Assembly (NCBI GenBank): GCA_029990175.1
Contig: JARKIP010000053.1
Span: 16,944,001-17,008,000 of the forward strand
From: Petunia secreta
Taxonomy: Eukaryota > Streptophyta > Magnoliopsida > Solanales > Solanaceae
DNA length: 64,000 nucleotides
Direction: 5' to 3'
The position numbers were made by a program, and so were the translations under genes. The notes beneath the pieces are model-generated. The model searched no databases. It had not been told where the DNA came from and was given only the letters and a program-made list of their open reading frames with translations. Numbering within the stretch: the first letter of the stretch is position 1; the number at the start of each line of letters is the position of its first letter. Below, one piece after another: positions 1-11,056 of this stretch.

Positions 1-47
1 GCGTGGAAAAAGAAGCTTTTAATCATCCTAATTATGAAGATGTGGTG

Positions 48-350
48 CACGACACACCCATATATATCCACACGTGGATCCTATGCTTGTCAAATTTATG
101 TAATGTCCACAAACGCGGACCCTATATATCCGCCGACGCAGACTCTATGCTTGTCAAATGATGTCATGTCCACAGGCGCGGATCCTATATATCCACCGAC
201 ATGGATTCTATGCTTCTCAAATTGATGTCATGTCCACAGACGCGGACCCTATATATCCACCGATATGGATTTTATGCTTCTCAAATTGATGTCATGTCCA
301 CAGACGCGGACCCTATATATCCACCGACATAGATTCTATGCTTTGTCAAT
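48..350. repeat. 64-bp tandem repeat (about 4.5 copies)
   Basis: A unit beginning near TGTCCACAGACGCGGACC and continuing through CCTATATATCCACCGAC recurs with CGCGG at 114, 177, 241 and 305, a period of 63 to 64 bp. A partial and more diverged unit precedes it near 50. Copies differ by a few substitutions. A short ORF (34..225) across the array simply reads the repeat and is not taken as a gene. Function is unknown. It may lie inside the Ogre-like element that covers the left end of the window, since Tat/Ogre elements often carry tandem repeats in non-coding parts. Confidence 0.85.
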
Positions 351-1639
351 CTGATAGATATTGCTTTGCAAGAGTTGTTATGTATACTTGGTATCTATAT
401 AAACTTGCAATCAAAGAAAATTTGTGACCTTTTAGGGGGGAGGGGGTTGACTTGCGCATTTGTTGTACTTTGATTTGTTGTCGCATCTTGCATGATTGTC
501 TTCTTGTAATATCTCTCTTTTCGAACGTCAAACCTTAGTCGAGCTATGAGCAAAAGGGAGGATAAAAGGGGATATGCATGTGTTTTGAGAAAAATAAAAG
601 ATTAATGCTAATTTATTCCATTGAATCATAGACTGCGGCTTGTTGTTTGGACATAATCCTTTCTATATCCATTTGTTGCTCAAAGATCCGCCATTTTAAA
701 ATTCTGAGGGAAGCTCAAAATTTCTGCCCCAGTGTGCTGCTTGTATTTTCCTTGAATTTTTGAGGTCCCTCAAAAATTCTGCCCCAGTGTGTTGTGATGT
801 ATTCTTCGAATTTTTTGAGAAAAACTCAAATAACTCTGCCCTAGTGTCCAATAAATTTCTCTTATGATGTGACCATGCATTGACTAGGCTGCCTATGTAT
901 ACCCTTTTGGAAATCAGGTCGCTACGTAGTTCAAATCTAATAAATATGAATGTTGCTCGATTTGTAGTATCTCTTGATTGTATCCGAGTGAAGGATCTTG
1001 TTAACTTTATCTTGATTTAGAGAATTCTATTTTAGAATCAACTGTCTTGCTCTAACTTCCTTGGTAAGTGCGTTTGCCATTCTATTGCTTGTTGTGTTCA
1101 TACTTTTCTATCCATGAGCGTCACTTTACTCAAGTATGCTTTTGGTCCGTCTGGGATTGTCTAATTCTACTTTTTATATGTATTTCTATTGTTTCGTCTT
1201 GAATTGCGAGCATCTTTCTCAATATCTTCTTGATGTTCTAGCATCAATTGTCTGCTATAAGATTTTTGCGATCAACCATGAAGTTCCTTAGATATCCTTT
1301 GTTGAATCACCATAGTCTAGGTTGTACTCGTCGTTTTGGACTGCTTTCTCACATCGCAGTCGCAGATTCAATGGAATTAAAATAATTTTGCAGAAAGTGA
1401 GTGATGCATATTCAAAAAAGAAAAATAGGAAATGCTTTTGTTATTGGACTTGAGAAATAGTCTTTGAAAGGAAGAAACGATGCAACAAAGTTGAAAAAAT
1501 AAAGGAAACAATAGCTAACAACTCGGAGTCGTGTTTTATTTAAAGAAAAGCACTAATGCCCCAGCTCCAGTAAGGTTCTCGGCATGCTCGGAATGTGATG
1601 CAGATTCAGTTGCTCGTCATAACTTTAGATCCATCTTTC
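351..1639. other. Non-coding or fully decayed stretch, probably inside the Ogre-like element
   Basis: No convincing reading frame or known domain is seen on either strand. It lies 3' of the gag-protease remnant in the minus-strand orientation, where Ogre-type elements carry an intron-like spacer before RT. The assignment rests on position only. Three similar phrases near 710, 770 and 830 (variants of CTCAAAAATTCTGCCCCAGTG, spaced about 55-60 bp) show a weak local tandem repeat. Confidence 0.35.
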
Positions 1640-2164
1640 TGGATGTTCAGGGTCTCAGTATGCTTTTCGGGGACTACATCATATTTTTCTATGAATAGCT
1701 CCTTCAGAGCGGTCATCTCATCTTCTACAGTATGAACTCCTTTGACAAGTCCTCCTCCCTCGAGAGTTCTCATGTAGCTCGAAAAGATGGATGCTTGTTT
1801 CAGAATTGGAATAAACTACTAGTGAATGATAACCTCTTGTATCCTTTGTAGTGCTTTTTCCTTTGCAAACCAAGATGTAACTCATGCCAAGCTTGTATTC
1901 ACCAAACGTTGTTTTTGCTTTTATGATTGTACCTTCCAGATTGCATTCTTCGCCGAAGTCAATCATATTCACCTTCGCATCTCCATGATTGGGTAGGGGG
2001 TTATTGTGCACATTTGGCGTCTTCAAATGAATGACTTTTTCATCTATTAGGTCATGAATCTTATCTATCAATGCAAAACATCTCTCTGTCTCATGCCCCG
2101 GTCCACCTGAGTGGTATGTACACCTTTTGCTATAATCAAAGTGTGGTGAAGGATTGTCTGGCAC
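1640..2164 (-). pseudogene. Ogre-like gag C-terminus and protease-side fragment
   Basis: The minus-strand frame opens with a Cys-His-rich motif (CTYHSGGPGHETERC, about residues 15-29) followed by ALIDKIHDLIDEKVI. This is the usual 'C-YH-G-PGH-T--C' zinc-binding signature before the protease of Tat-type gypsy polyproteins. A frame change near 1800 is needed to keep the similarity going (SYMRTLEGGG, then EDEMTALKEL), so it is broken. No protease active-site triad can be pointed out. It would be the Gag nucleocapsid end of a virus-like particle protein. Confidence 0.6.
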
Positions 2165-3732
2165 CTTTGAGGTATTGGGACAGTAAGCCCGGCAGCTTTC
2201 AATCTCTCAAAAAATAGGGTGCGGGATTCAACTAATGCAGTGTAGTTTCTTTTAGGTCATTGGTTTGCATCAGGGCGAGGCCTAGGAGGATATGGTGATG
2301 CATTTCGGTAGTTGGGTTGAGTATTTTGCTGGTATGATGGACGGCTTGGTACTGGGGTGTGGAATATTGGCCGAGTTGGCTGAGTGTTGTAAAAGGAATT
2401 TTCAGATGGTATGTAAGGGTAGGGATAGAATGTGGTGGTGTTTGATAATAGTGGTTGAAAGCAGGGTTTTGAATGGTTGCAGCAAAAGAGACTTTATCTT
2501 TCTTCTTTTTGGAGAGGCTCACATTTCCAGACTGGATAGTCTTATTAGCAGCTTGTAGAGCAGCCAACCTAATAATATTTCCACTTTTTAATCCTTCTTC
2601 TATGTCATCTCCCAACTACACTACATCTGCGAACTTTTGGTTCTTCATATGCAACAACTTGTCGTAGTAGACATCCTCTTGTATGTGAATGAATGTGTTA
2701 ACTATTTCTTTCTCATTCATAGCAGGTTGCACCTTGGCAGCTTCTGCTCTCCACCTAGTAGCATATTCCCGGAACGTCTATGTGCGTTTCTTCTTCAATT
2801 TTTCTAAATAGAAGTGATCTGGTTCCATTTCGGTATTGTACCTAAATGTTTCTACAAAGTCTGTTGCCATATCTTCCCAACCAAGTCATGTGCCTGGTTT
2901 CTGTTTAGAAAACCAACTTAAAGTATCTCCAGTCAAGCTTCGGCTGAATAGCTTTACTCGTACTTTTGCGTCTTCTCCTGCTCCAATCAACTTGTCACAA
3001 TATGTTCTCAAATGATCCATAGGGTCTTCAGTTCCATTGAACAGGTCGAACTTTGGTATCTTGTACCCATTAGGTAATTTCAAAGTAGGATAAATACACA
3101 AATCTTCATAAGCTAGGCCCTTAGTGGTTTTTCCCAACTCAAACTTTTTAAAGGCTGCCTCTAGCTTACGAACTTTCTCTTTTGTCCAGTCATCATTGGC
3201 TTCATAATCCGCACATTCATAGTTTTCATGGTCTTTGACAGGCGAAGTGAGTTGTTTGGTTTCAGCAGTGAAAATGGTATTGTGAGGCCGCAGATTTGTG
3301 ATATTAGTGTGAGGTAAGTTTGTGTTTGGGTGAGTAGGATATATAGGGAGTGGTGCTTGATAAGTAGTTGGTGGTACTTGATAGGTAGTGGGTAGGATTG
3401 CTTGGTAAGTAGTAGTTGGTGCTGTTTCGTAGATAGCGAGTGGTGTTGTCTAGTAAGTAGCTGGTGGTGTTGTTTGGTATGTGGCTGGTGGTACTGTTTG
3501 GTAAACAACAGGGGGATCAGTTGGGTGTATATGGTCCTTTCCATTAGGGCGGGCTGACCCACTTGGATCGACCGGTTCTCCTGAATGGGCAGAGTTAACA
3601 ACGGGTAAACTGGCCATTATCAGTTTCTCTTCAAGTTCTTTAATTCTTTGCCTAGCAACATGTTCATCATACCCAACTAAGGCAAGTTTGCGGGGTGTCC
3701 CATTATTCCCAATGTTAAACAGCATTATTCAA
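2165..3732 (-). pseudogene. Ogre-like gag, decayed
   Basis: Three minus-strand frames follow each other. Residues from 3725 carry an N-terminal coiled-coil-like stretch (ARQRIKELEEKL). Frames between 3600 and 3340 carry a Pro/Thr/Tyr-rich linker made of short YQTxPPxT-like repeats. The frame 3137-2886 carries the gag core (KMPKFDLF-type motif seen here as PKFDLFNGTEDPMDHL, then SLTGDTLSWF). This is the Retrotrans_gag arrangement of Tat-lineage gypsy elements. The upstream ATG near 3746 (MSELNNAV) hits a stop after eight codons. Frameshifts and stops make it non-functional. Confidence 0.7.
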
Positions 3733-4962
3733 CTCAGACATTATATTTCGTTTTCATCTTCTTCTAGTTTGTGAGAGGGGAGGATTTGTAACAGGGCTTT
3801 TTGCTCTCATTCGGTACTGATGCTCGGCCAGAATGCACAAGTCAACCTCGGGAGTGGGAGTTAAACTAACACATGAAAAACAACAAGTCAATGTTGAGAT
3901 AGTAATTGTTATATGCAAAATATATCGTGTTCTATAATGTAAGGGACTCTTTTGTGCTGGACGTAGGCCTAACAAGATCAACACACATAATATGGCATGG
4001 TAGGCGTCATTTGATGACACTTTTGGATGAAGTTGACTAATGGAATTTAACATACCATGGATGCTAAGCCTTCCTAAGTTTGAGTATGGTATTTAAAATT
4101 TAACGTGTATCATGCGTCATCCCATTTGTTCTCATAACCCAAAAGAATGAATGGAAAATAATTTTACTAAACAATTGATTTTGTTGTATAAATATAGAAA
4201 TAACACTTTTTTTAGGTAAATAGGAATAAATAAGTGATCTTATTACATTAAGAGTAGAAGAAATTAATTTAAAGTCTATGATTTTGTTTACATAAAGTAG
4301 AAAAAATTAATTTCGTTCATGACCCAAAAATTATTTTATAAAATAATTGGTTTTGTTGTATAAATGTAGAAATAACGATTCTAGGTAAATAGAAATAAAT
4401 AATTGATTTTGTTATGAGAACTCACTTTTATGTTAACAAATGGTCTACATTAGACGCGTTCAACTTTAAATAAATGCACACACAATATATTTAAACATCC
4501 CTTAGGGTTGAAAACTTGTTGGTTTGTTCAAATATGGTGAACTAGTAGACTTAGACATGAGCTGAAGTCGAAATTTTCCTAAATATGACATGATGCATAA
4601 TTTCTAAACAGAGTATAACTAAGAGTTGGGTATCTAGACAAGAACATGGTTCCCCCAGGCGGACAACCAAGGGGTGGGAACGTTTAGAATTGTTGGTTGT
4701 ACCACGGACCATCTAAATTCTAACCGTTCCTCCTAAAGGATTTTTTGAGAGTGAAACGACCGTGAGATCCACGTAATCATTTGTGTGTGTGCAAGTATGA
4801 ATGGAATGCAATAAATAATTCAATGATAAACTAAATATCATGTTATCAAAATACAGAATAAAAGGTTACAAACCTGCAAATAGAAAAAAGTTAGTGTTGA
4901 ATACAAAATAATTAAAGCAAGAATAAACCAAATATAGAAATCGTAATGGTTAGAACATTTAA
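3733..4962 (-). other. Leader between primer site and gag of the Ogre-like element
   Basis: The 1.2 kb between the primer-binding site and gag hold no recognisable domain. A 99-residue frame at 3754..4053 has no motif and is not called. A diverged direct repeat is visible: a phrase around GTTGTATAAATATAGAAATAAC near 4170-4195 returns near 4350-4377, roughly 180 bp apart. The base composition is strongly AT-rich. Confidence 0.5.
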
Positions 4963-4980
4963 TCCCCAGCGGAGTCGCCA
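4963..4980 (-). other. Primer-binding site, tRNA-Arg type
   Basis: The minus strand reads TGGCGACTCCGCTGGGGA three bases inside the LTR end (...GCAACA, then GAA). Ogre and related Tat elements use a primer site complementary to tRNA-Arg, and this sequence is the form I associate with it. It fixes the 5' LTR end at 4984 and the element's orientation. Confidence 0.75.
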
Positions 4981-4983
4981 TTC

Positions 4984-7122
4984 TGTTGCACCTACTTAAA
5001 AGTAAGTAAGCAGTTTTAGACTTGGAGTAACTCACTTGCAGTTGGAGTTTTGGAGTCGCCACCTAATAAATTAGTTAACTAGGCGTATTAGGTCATCTAT
5101 TAGTTTCTAATTTAATTTAAAGAATAACTCCGGGTTGGTCTACTAATCAGATTGGTGTAAGTATTCAAGTCAACCTAGAAGGAAGGTTTTAGGCACCTCC
5201 TAAGTTTCATAAATGTGGTTCCCGGCCGATTTCTATATTAGGTTTAACATATTGCTTAGAAAAGGATAAAAGCTAAATAAAAGAGAATGGGATGTACAAT
5301 AAATAAATAGGCAGTTATAATACATTTGCATGAGTTATATAAAATATAATATTGCAAAAATCGCCACAAATTAAACACTAAATAATTAAATAAATAACCC
5401 TAGGTTTTATTATCTTATTCGGATCAGAACCCGTCTTTCGTAAGGGACGATAATTTCAGAATCCACTATCAAATATATAGCTCGGGTAGTTTCCATCATA
5501 TCCGAGGGGCTTAATTCCCTTTAACCTCCATACCCTCTTTAAGTATTTAACTAAAACGAGTTACTAATATTTTAAACGTCCTGAAAGGGTTTCGCTAGCA
5601 CCCCAACATAAATTCTCGGAGGCTGTTGAGACAACTAAAAAATATAAAATATCTAGACCCCTATATTTATTAAGTGCCCCAAACTAGACCACTAGGCGTC
5701 AAACAATATACGGTCATGCTTTGCAAATAAAAGAAAATTATATCAAGTAAAATAATTTCAAAGATTTAAAAATAATAAGCCTCCAAATTAAAATAATGGG
5801 CTAGTCACAAAATAAAAAAATAACTTTTAATTTTAAAGACCCCACGCCTTCCCTAAAGAAAAAGAAGATATCTACTTAACTACTGTGAAGAATGACTTTA
5901 AAATGAATTCTCATTTCGTTATCTATACATAAAAATTGCATATCACAAAAGGTTTAATTAAGTATTCTAGTTGTGATCAAATATAGGAACATATTATGTA
6001 TTCAAGGAATTTCAAATATTGTCGATTATCAAACAAAATTAAAAATACTACAATAAAATTGAGTCATAATTCAAGACTAGATGAGAAACATACCTTTAAA
6101 GATTCAAAGAAAAGCAATGATACTTTGTCACTTACAAATCGCAAAGTCCGCTTTGATGTTACAATAATTTTTGGAATTTGCAGAGTTATCTTCGAATAAA
6201 TTTAAATTATACAAAATATTGTATAGAGAAGGGATATAGAGGTGTCTTGATAAGGGAGAAGTAGAGAGAAATTGTGTGTCCTCTATGGTGAGAATTGAGT
6301 TTAATTAATAGTAGAGAAATAATGTACTAAAAATGGGAGAGAGATGTTGAGATCTTGAGAGATTGAGGGAGATAACGGGAGGATGAACTTGGACGGATTT
6401 AAACAAAAAGAGTGATCTTCGGTAAAAAAATATGGAAAGTTTTGATAAAAGAGTATTTTAGTCGAAATATCCAAAATATGTATTTTGTTAGACATTTAAT
6501 CTAGGTACAAATGAAATTTGAAAGAATTCAAATAAAGTGAATGATATATTTTGTATAAGAAATATGTGGAACGAAAAAAATGTAGGTGCAGGATGAACGA
6601 ATCTAGACGAACACTTGCCTAGGTTCAAGAGGAATTTTAAAAGAAATATTTTAGAAGGGGGATTCGCATATATTTAAATTCAAAAGAATTCAAATTCAAA
6701 TAAATATGACAAATCAAGGATAAAAATGGATTGGTTACGGCTAATATTTTACTTAAAGGTGCTAAATAAAAATATGTGTGTGTATATATATACATATTAT
6801 AAAATGAGATGAACAAATAGTAAAATGCACACATAAAAGAAAATGTGATTACAAATTAAACTAATTAAATATAAATAGCTACAATTATTCATTAAAGGCA
6901 AAATTATTTATTAAATGCTATAAATGCACTAAAATTATACAAATAATCACATTTTGACAAATAGCCTAATATAGCCACATTTAATTATGTAATATATAAG
7001 TTGAGGATAACGCACGTAAATACATGCCTTTTAATGCAAATTATGTACAAACAGTCAAATTGCACCCTTAAGTTAAATTATGGCCGATTTGAGAAAAAGA
7101 GGGACAAAATTGGGTGTCAACA
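4984..7122 (-). repeat. 5' LTR of the Ogre-like element
   Basis: On the minus strand it begins TGTTGACACCCA (7122 to 7111) and ends GCAACA (4984) next to the primer site, giving 2139 bp with TG...CA ends. It is very AT-rich and has no convincing ORF. The other LTR is outside the window, so no divergence or age can be judged, and no target-site duplication can be checked. Confidence 0.7.
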
Positions 7123-7264
7123 TATGCACAACCGTCATACCTCCATTCTTAAGCAGACATTGGACCGGTGATACCCACTCACTATCAGATAAAGGTTCTA
7201 CAATACTCGCATCCAACCACTTTATGATCTCTTTTTTAACAACCTCTTGCATGACCGGGTTCAA
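7123..7264 (-). pseudogene. Athila-like reverse transcriptase, first 48 residues
   Basis: The frame starts NPVMQEVVKKEIIKWLDASI and proceeds to SDSEWVSPVQ and GGMTVV, the standard entry into the RT domain of Athila-lineage polyproteins. After GGMTVV the reading frame runs straight into the Ogre-like LTR, which by chance stays open for 17 further codons. The remainder of RT is expected on the far side of that insertion, beyond the left edge. Confidence 0.75.
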
Positions 7265-7782
7265 CTACCTTTGATGCTCAACTGAAGGCTTTTAACCTTC
7301 TTCAAGAATGACTTGTGAGTACATACTTCCGGGTCTATGGCTCTAATATCGGCCAATGTCCAACCAATAGCCCGAATTCTCTTCTTCACAACTTGTAAAA
7401 GTTATTCTAGTACCAAATCCTTCCAATGCAAGGACACATTATTTCACACTTTCCTCATCATCAACATCCATATTCCATAACATAGAGGCCATTGATCGAA
7501 TTCCCTTGTTAAGCTCTCCTTGTCTACTAATGCATCAACAACTACATCAACATAAGAACATGATGCATCTTCAATGGTTTGTCTCATGATTTGCAAATGT
7601 GAAACACCACCTTCTCTCTATTGAATCTAAATGTAAACTCCCCTTTTTCCACATCACACAATCCTCTCCCTGTGACCAAAAATAGTCTGCCAAGAATAAT
7701 TGGCATATCATAGTCGACAGCACAATCCAAGATAACAAAATCCGCTCAGAATATAAAGCGATCTACCTTCACAAACACATTA
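7265..7782 (-). pseudogene. Athila-like protease-to-RT linker, decayed
   Basis: The stretch lies between the protease and the RT entry and has no open frame longer than a few dozen codons. Position and strand make it the linker of the same polyprotein. No motif of its own is seen. Confidence 0.5.
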
Positions 7783-8187
7783 TCAACCACCCCATGGCCT
7801 TTTCATTGAACGATCGGACATTTGAAGGTTTATTGAGACTAGTCTTAGTTCTTTTCCTCCCAATGTCTTGTAAACATCATAGGGCATAAGATTGATACTT
7901 GTCTCCAAATCACATAGTGCCTTTTTAAAGTGTCTTCCCCCAATGGTACATAGTATAGTGAAAGCACCAGGGTCTTCTATTTTCATGGGTATAACATGAG
8001 ATATAATGGCACTACATCGATGTGTCACCTTGACGGTTTCAAATTCCGAAAACCTCTTCTTTGTCACCAAATCTTTCACAGAGTTTGCTACATCCGGCAT
8101 TTGCCCTAATGCATCAGCCAATGGAAGGTTGATAGAAGTTGAGGCGATTTTCTCCCACACCTTCTTTGTATGACAGGCTCTTCTCAA
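7783..8187 (-). pseudogene. Athila-like aspartic protease domain
   Basis: Residues about 80-110 read IGGRHFKKALCDLETSINLMP, followed by LQMSDRSMKRP. In Athila-type polyproteins the active-site segment is DLGAS followed by INLMP; here glycine is replaced by glutamate (DLETS), so the catalytic loop looks damaged. The enzyme would cut the Gag-Pol polyprotein. The frame is open for 134 codons but has no start context of its own; it is part of a longer broken polyprotein. Confidence 0.75.
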
Positions 8188-9001
8188 TCTTTAATTTCTT
8201 TGTAGGAAAGGTGGAGTGGGCTTTGGGATAGTGGTCTTGGTGGGAATGTCTTCTTTGGGTAATGGAGTTTGTTTGGTGGCTTTTTGAGTAATAATGGGTT
8301 TTGGTAGTGGAATTTCCTCTTCTTCAAGAGGAATCTCTTATTCTGGGACATTTTGGGACTCTACCTCAACTTTTAATTTTTCCTCATCTTCTACCTCATG
8401 AAGAAATATCTCACCCTCTTGTTAAACTGCTTCAAGCCCAATTTCTAAATTATCACCCACCATGTTGGGATCATCCCAAGTTTTTTCAGTTTGAGTCATG
8501 ATAGCCATTACTTGATCTTTACATTCCTCTTAGGATTCACCACCGTATTACTTGATAGCGCCCCTTGAGGTCTTTGATTCACTTGATAAGACAAGTGGTT
8601 ATATGTAGATTCAAGCGACTTGATAGAAGTCGAATGTGATTGTATGGTTCGCTTGATATCCTTTATATCTCCCGAAATGTCTTCTTGAAGTTTCAACATC
8701 ATTTCCATTATTCCTTCCAACCTTGAATTCTTAGAATTACTTGAACTTTGTCGAGATTTATTGGAATATCTTTGATTGTCATTTTGCTCTCTCCCTTAAT
8801 TTGTTCTACTCTATCTATAGGTGTTACCCCATTGGTTTCCTCGTTGATTGTATGGCCTCCATTGGCCTTGGCCTTGATAACCTTTTGATTATATAAAGGT
8901 CTTTGGCCTTGGAAAGCATTGACATAATTGGCATCCTCATCGTGCTCTTGGTCACCTTGATTTGTATTTTTCTCTTCTTGACCTTGAGGTACAAACCACA
9001 T
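8188..9001 (-). pseudogene. Athila-like gag C-terminal part
   Basis: Two overlapping frames (9001-8708 and 8720-8508) show the usual Athila Gag tail: a Gln/Gly-rich basic stretch, then a segment around SIKSLESTYNHLSYQVNQRP, which matches the 'IRNLE-Q---QL--RPQG-LPSNT' pattern before the protease (RPQGALSSNTVVNP is visible). A frameshift separates the two parts. Below 8508 the frame is closed by stops. Confidence 0.65.
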
Positions 9002-9256
9002 AGGAACTTAGCCCGGTGGAGCATAACTCATATGATAGGGTTGATATGAATAGTTTGGACCATGATGAATTTCCTTAGGAGGTATGTCAATAGCATTTAC
9101 TTGCTTATTGGGTTCTCAATTTTTCTTCAATTGGCTCTTTGCGAGCAACTAAACCGTTGTAACAAGTGGAGCCATTCTTTCTTTTTTAGATTCAATTGTG
9201 TTTGTCATTGCATCATTGCTAGGATCATAAGTGCCCGGCCTTCTTACTCTTGAATT

Positions 9257-9490
9257 TCATACTCTTGATTGCTTTGTGACCTTGTTGATTCGATCGGCTG
9301 CTTGATGAAAAGTATCATCCATAAGCCTCCTTGAGCAACATGGTTTATGAGTAGTTTTGTTGTTGTCATCAATACCTCTATAGAAGGTCTCCCAAAGAAC
9401 TCTATCCAAAAAGCTATGACCGGGACAAGAGTGAATGAGCTTTAGAAACCTTTCCCAAGCTTTCTGTTGGAACCATATCTTGAGTTCATA
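9257..9490 (-). pseudogene. Athila-like gag core fragment
   Basis: The frame reads KAWERFLKLIHSCPGHSF, then RVLWETFYRGID. This is the Athila Gag signature 'AWERF--LL-KCP-HG----Q---FY-GL'. The residues before KAWERF (encoded by 9460-9490) come from LTR-like filler, not gag. The fragment is therefore cut just upstream of WERF. Confidence 0.75.
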
Positions 9491-9600
9491 CAAATTCGCT
9501 AAACTCCTAAAAATTCGCTAAACTCCTAAAAATTAAGAAATCGACCTCTTTCTGTTGGAACCATATCTTGAGTTCTAGAGATCCGATTCGAGTTCTGTCT
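9455..9600. other. Scrambled junction between Athila-like relic and truncated chromovirus LTR
   Basis: The phrase TTCTGTTGGAACCATATC occurs at 9463 and again at 9552, and AAATTCGCTAAACTCCTAA occurs twice in a row at about 9491-9530. Only the right-hand copies fit the LTR alignment; the left-hand ones are extra. This is what filler DNA copied from nearby sequence during end joining looks like. Confidence 0.65.
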
Positions 9601-11056
9601 TTGCGAGCATGTCACATAACTCTTGTATGACTTGTGTGCAAAATTTAGGGTAATTCTGAACTTTGTAGTATCCTGTCTGGACCCAAAAAACACCACATCA
9701 GTTGCTGGTGCGAAAGTTGCCTAATAAGCTGCTTACTTTTAGTATAAAAGCTAATTTTTCAGCTCAATTCGGGAAAATTCGTTTTCAGTTCATTGAAGTC
9801 GGTTCCAAGGAAAAATTGAAGTGTCAACTGGTTTGAAATCATCAGGTATCAATCCTATAACATTCAATCGCGTTAATTCATGATTCTTGCGCTAGAATCT
9901 CTTGTAATTTAATTGGAAAATTGGGTTAGGACCCTAAAAATTATGAAATTAGGAAATTTGATGAAATCGAATTCAAATATGAAAACTAATGATACCATTG
10001 GACTTGTGGAATTATTAGCAGTCTGAAAATTTATATTTTATGGATTTTCAGCTAAGCCCGGCCCAGGGGTATTTTGGTAATTTTTCTTCTTTCATTGTCT
10101 AAAGGCTAAATACTCTTTCTTCGTGCTCTTATAAGTGCGAATATGTTTATTTAGCTCAAAAAGGGGTTATTCTGAGGGACATCGGGCAGGAAACAAAGTT
10201 ATTCAGTAGCTATCCTGACCCAGGACTCAAGGTAGGTGATTTTATCCGCTTCTTTGACGGCCTTTGACCTTTGAATGATCTGTTCACGCGTTCTTTACGT
10301 GAATAGCTTCAGACATGGCATTATTATTATGTCACAACCTTGTAATGTATTTTTTGGTTAATTTTTCTTGATTTCTAGGATGTTCTGTCATGTGAGGACA
10401 GTAGGGTTCCGCCCTAGGAGCAGGAGGATTCCGCTCCTTGCATCATATTGAGGAAAGGAGGATTTCGCTACGGAGTAGCAGGATTCCTCTCCATTCATTG
10501 GGCACATGTGACCCCCTTACATTATAATTGCATTCATTTCATATCCTTATAAATGTTGTATATGACTGCTACTTGCCTATCTATACATTTTTATCTCTTA
10601 TATACCGTTACTTACCATTTCCCTGGCTAACTTAACTATTTTTTTAGTTAAGTAGTTATTTCGCACTTACTGAGTCCTGAGGACTCACTCCTTACCCTCT
10701 TCTTGTGTTGTATTTTATTTCGGCAGATTCCGCTCCGGGACCTAGTCGACCGCATCATGATTGAGGAGCAGGGCCCGTTTCTAGTTGACTATGGTGAGCC
10801 AGCTTGTTCGCCGAGGCCACCGATTGTAAATATTCTCGATTTATCTCTTTTTGCTCCCTTCGAGAGATATACTTATCTTTTGGACTTCTTAGATATCATA
10901 TCTGGAAACCTCCAGACTTATGTATTTTTGGTAATAATTGTATTTATTCAGGAGCTTGAAAATATGTCAGTTTATATATAATATGTGTTTCATACGCATT
11001 TCTATATTATTTAGATTGTTTTTCTAATATTTTTAAGTAAAGTTTGTGTTATCTAA
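9491..11056 (+). repeat. LTR 1 of the array (truncated at both ends)
   Basis: It aligns with LTR 2 from about 15228 on, so roughly the first 300 bp are missing. At its 3' end similarity to LTR 3 stops after GTTATCTAA (11056); the last 107 bp of the LTR, the primer site and the start of gag are deleted. Inside are several GGATTCCGCTCC-like phrases around 10400-10490 and a TTTTTAGTTAAGTAGTTA segment near 10640, shared by all three LTRs. Confidence 0.8.

Larger units (their letters stand above)
1..7122 (-). mobile_element. Tat/Ogre-like Ty3/gypsy retrotransposon, 5' portion; 3' part lies beyond the left edge
   Basis: Read on the minus strand, the order is a 2.1-kb LTR (7122 to 4984), a primer site, a 1.2-kb leader, and a decayed gag with a protease-side remnant down to about 1640. 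RT, RNase H, integrase and the 3' LTR are not in the window. The outer LTR end starts TGTTGACACCCA. It interrupts the Athila-like RT at 7123, so this element is the younger of the two. Lineage is inferred from the tRNA-Arg-type primer site and the gag style. Membership of the first 1.6 kb rests on position. Confidence 0.7.
7123..9490 (-). mobile_element. Athila-like Ty3/gypsy relic, truncated on both sides
   Basis: On the minus strand it runs from a gag fragment (9490) through protease to the first residues of RT (7123). RT is cut after GGMTVV by the LTR of the Ogre-like element, and gag is cut at 9490 by a scrambled junction with the chromovirus array. The lineage call rests on the gag WERF motif, the protease style DLxxSINLMP and the RT entry NPVMQEVVKKEI. 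No LTR, primer site or integrase is present here. Confidence 0.75.

Noticed and set aside
3754..4053. 99-residue minus-strand ORF before gag
   Set aside because: It could be an Ogre-type extra ORF by position, but it has no motif and is short, so it was left within the leader.
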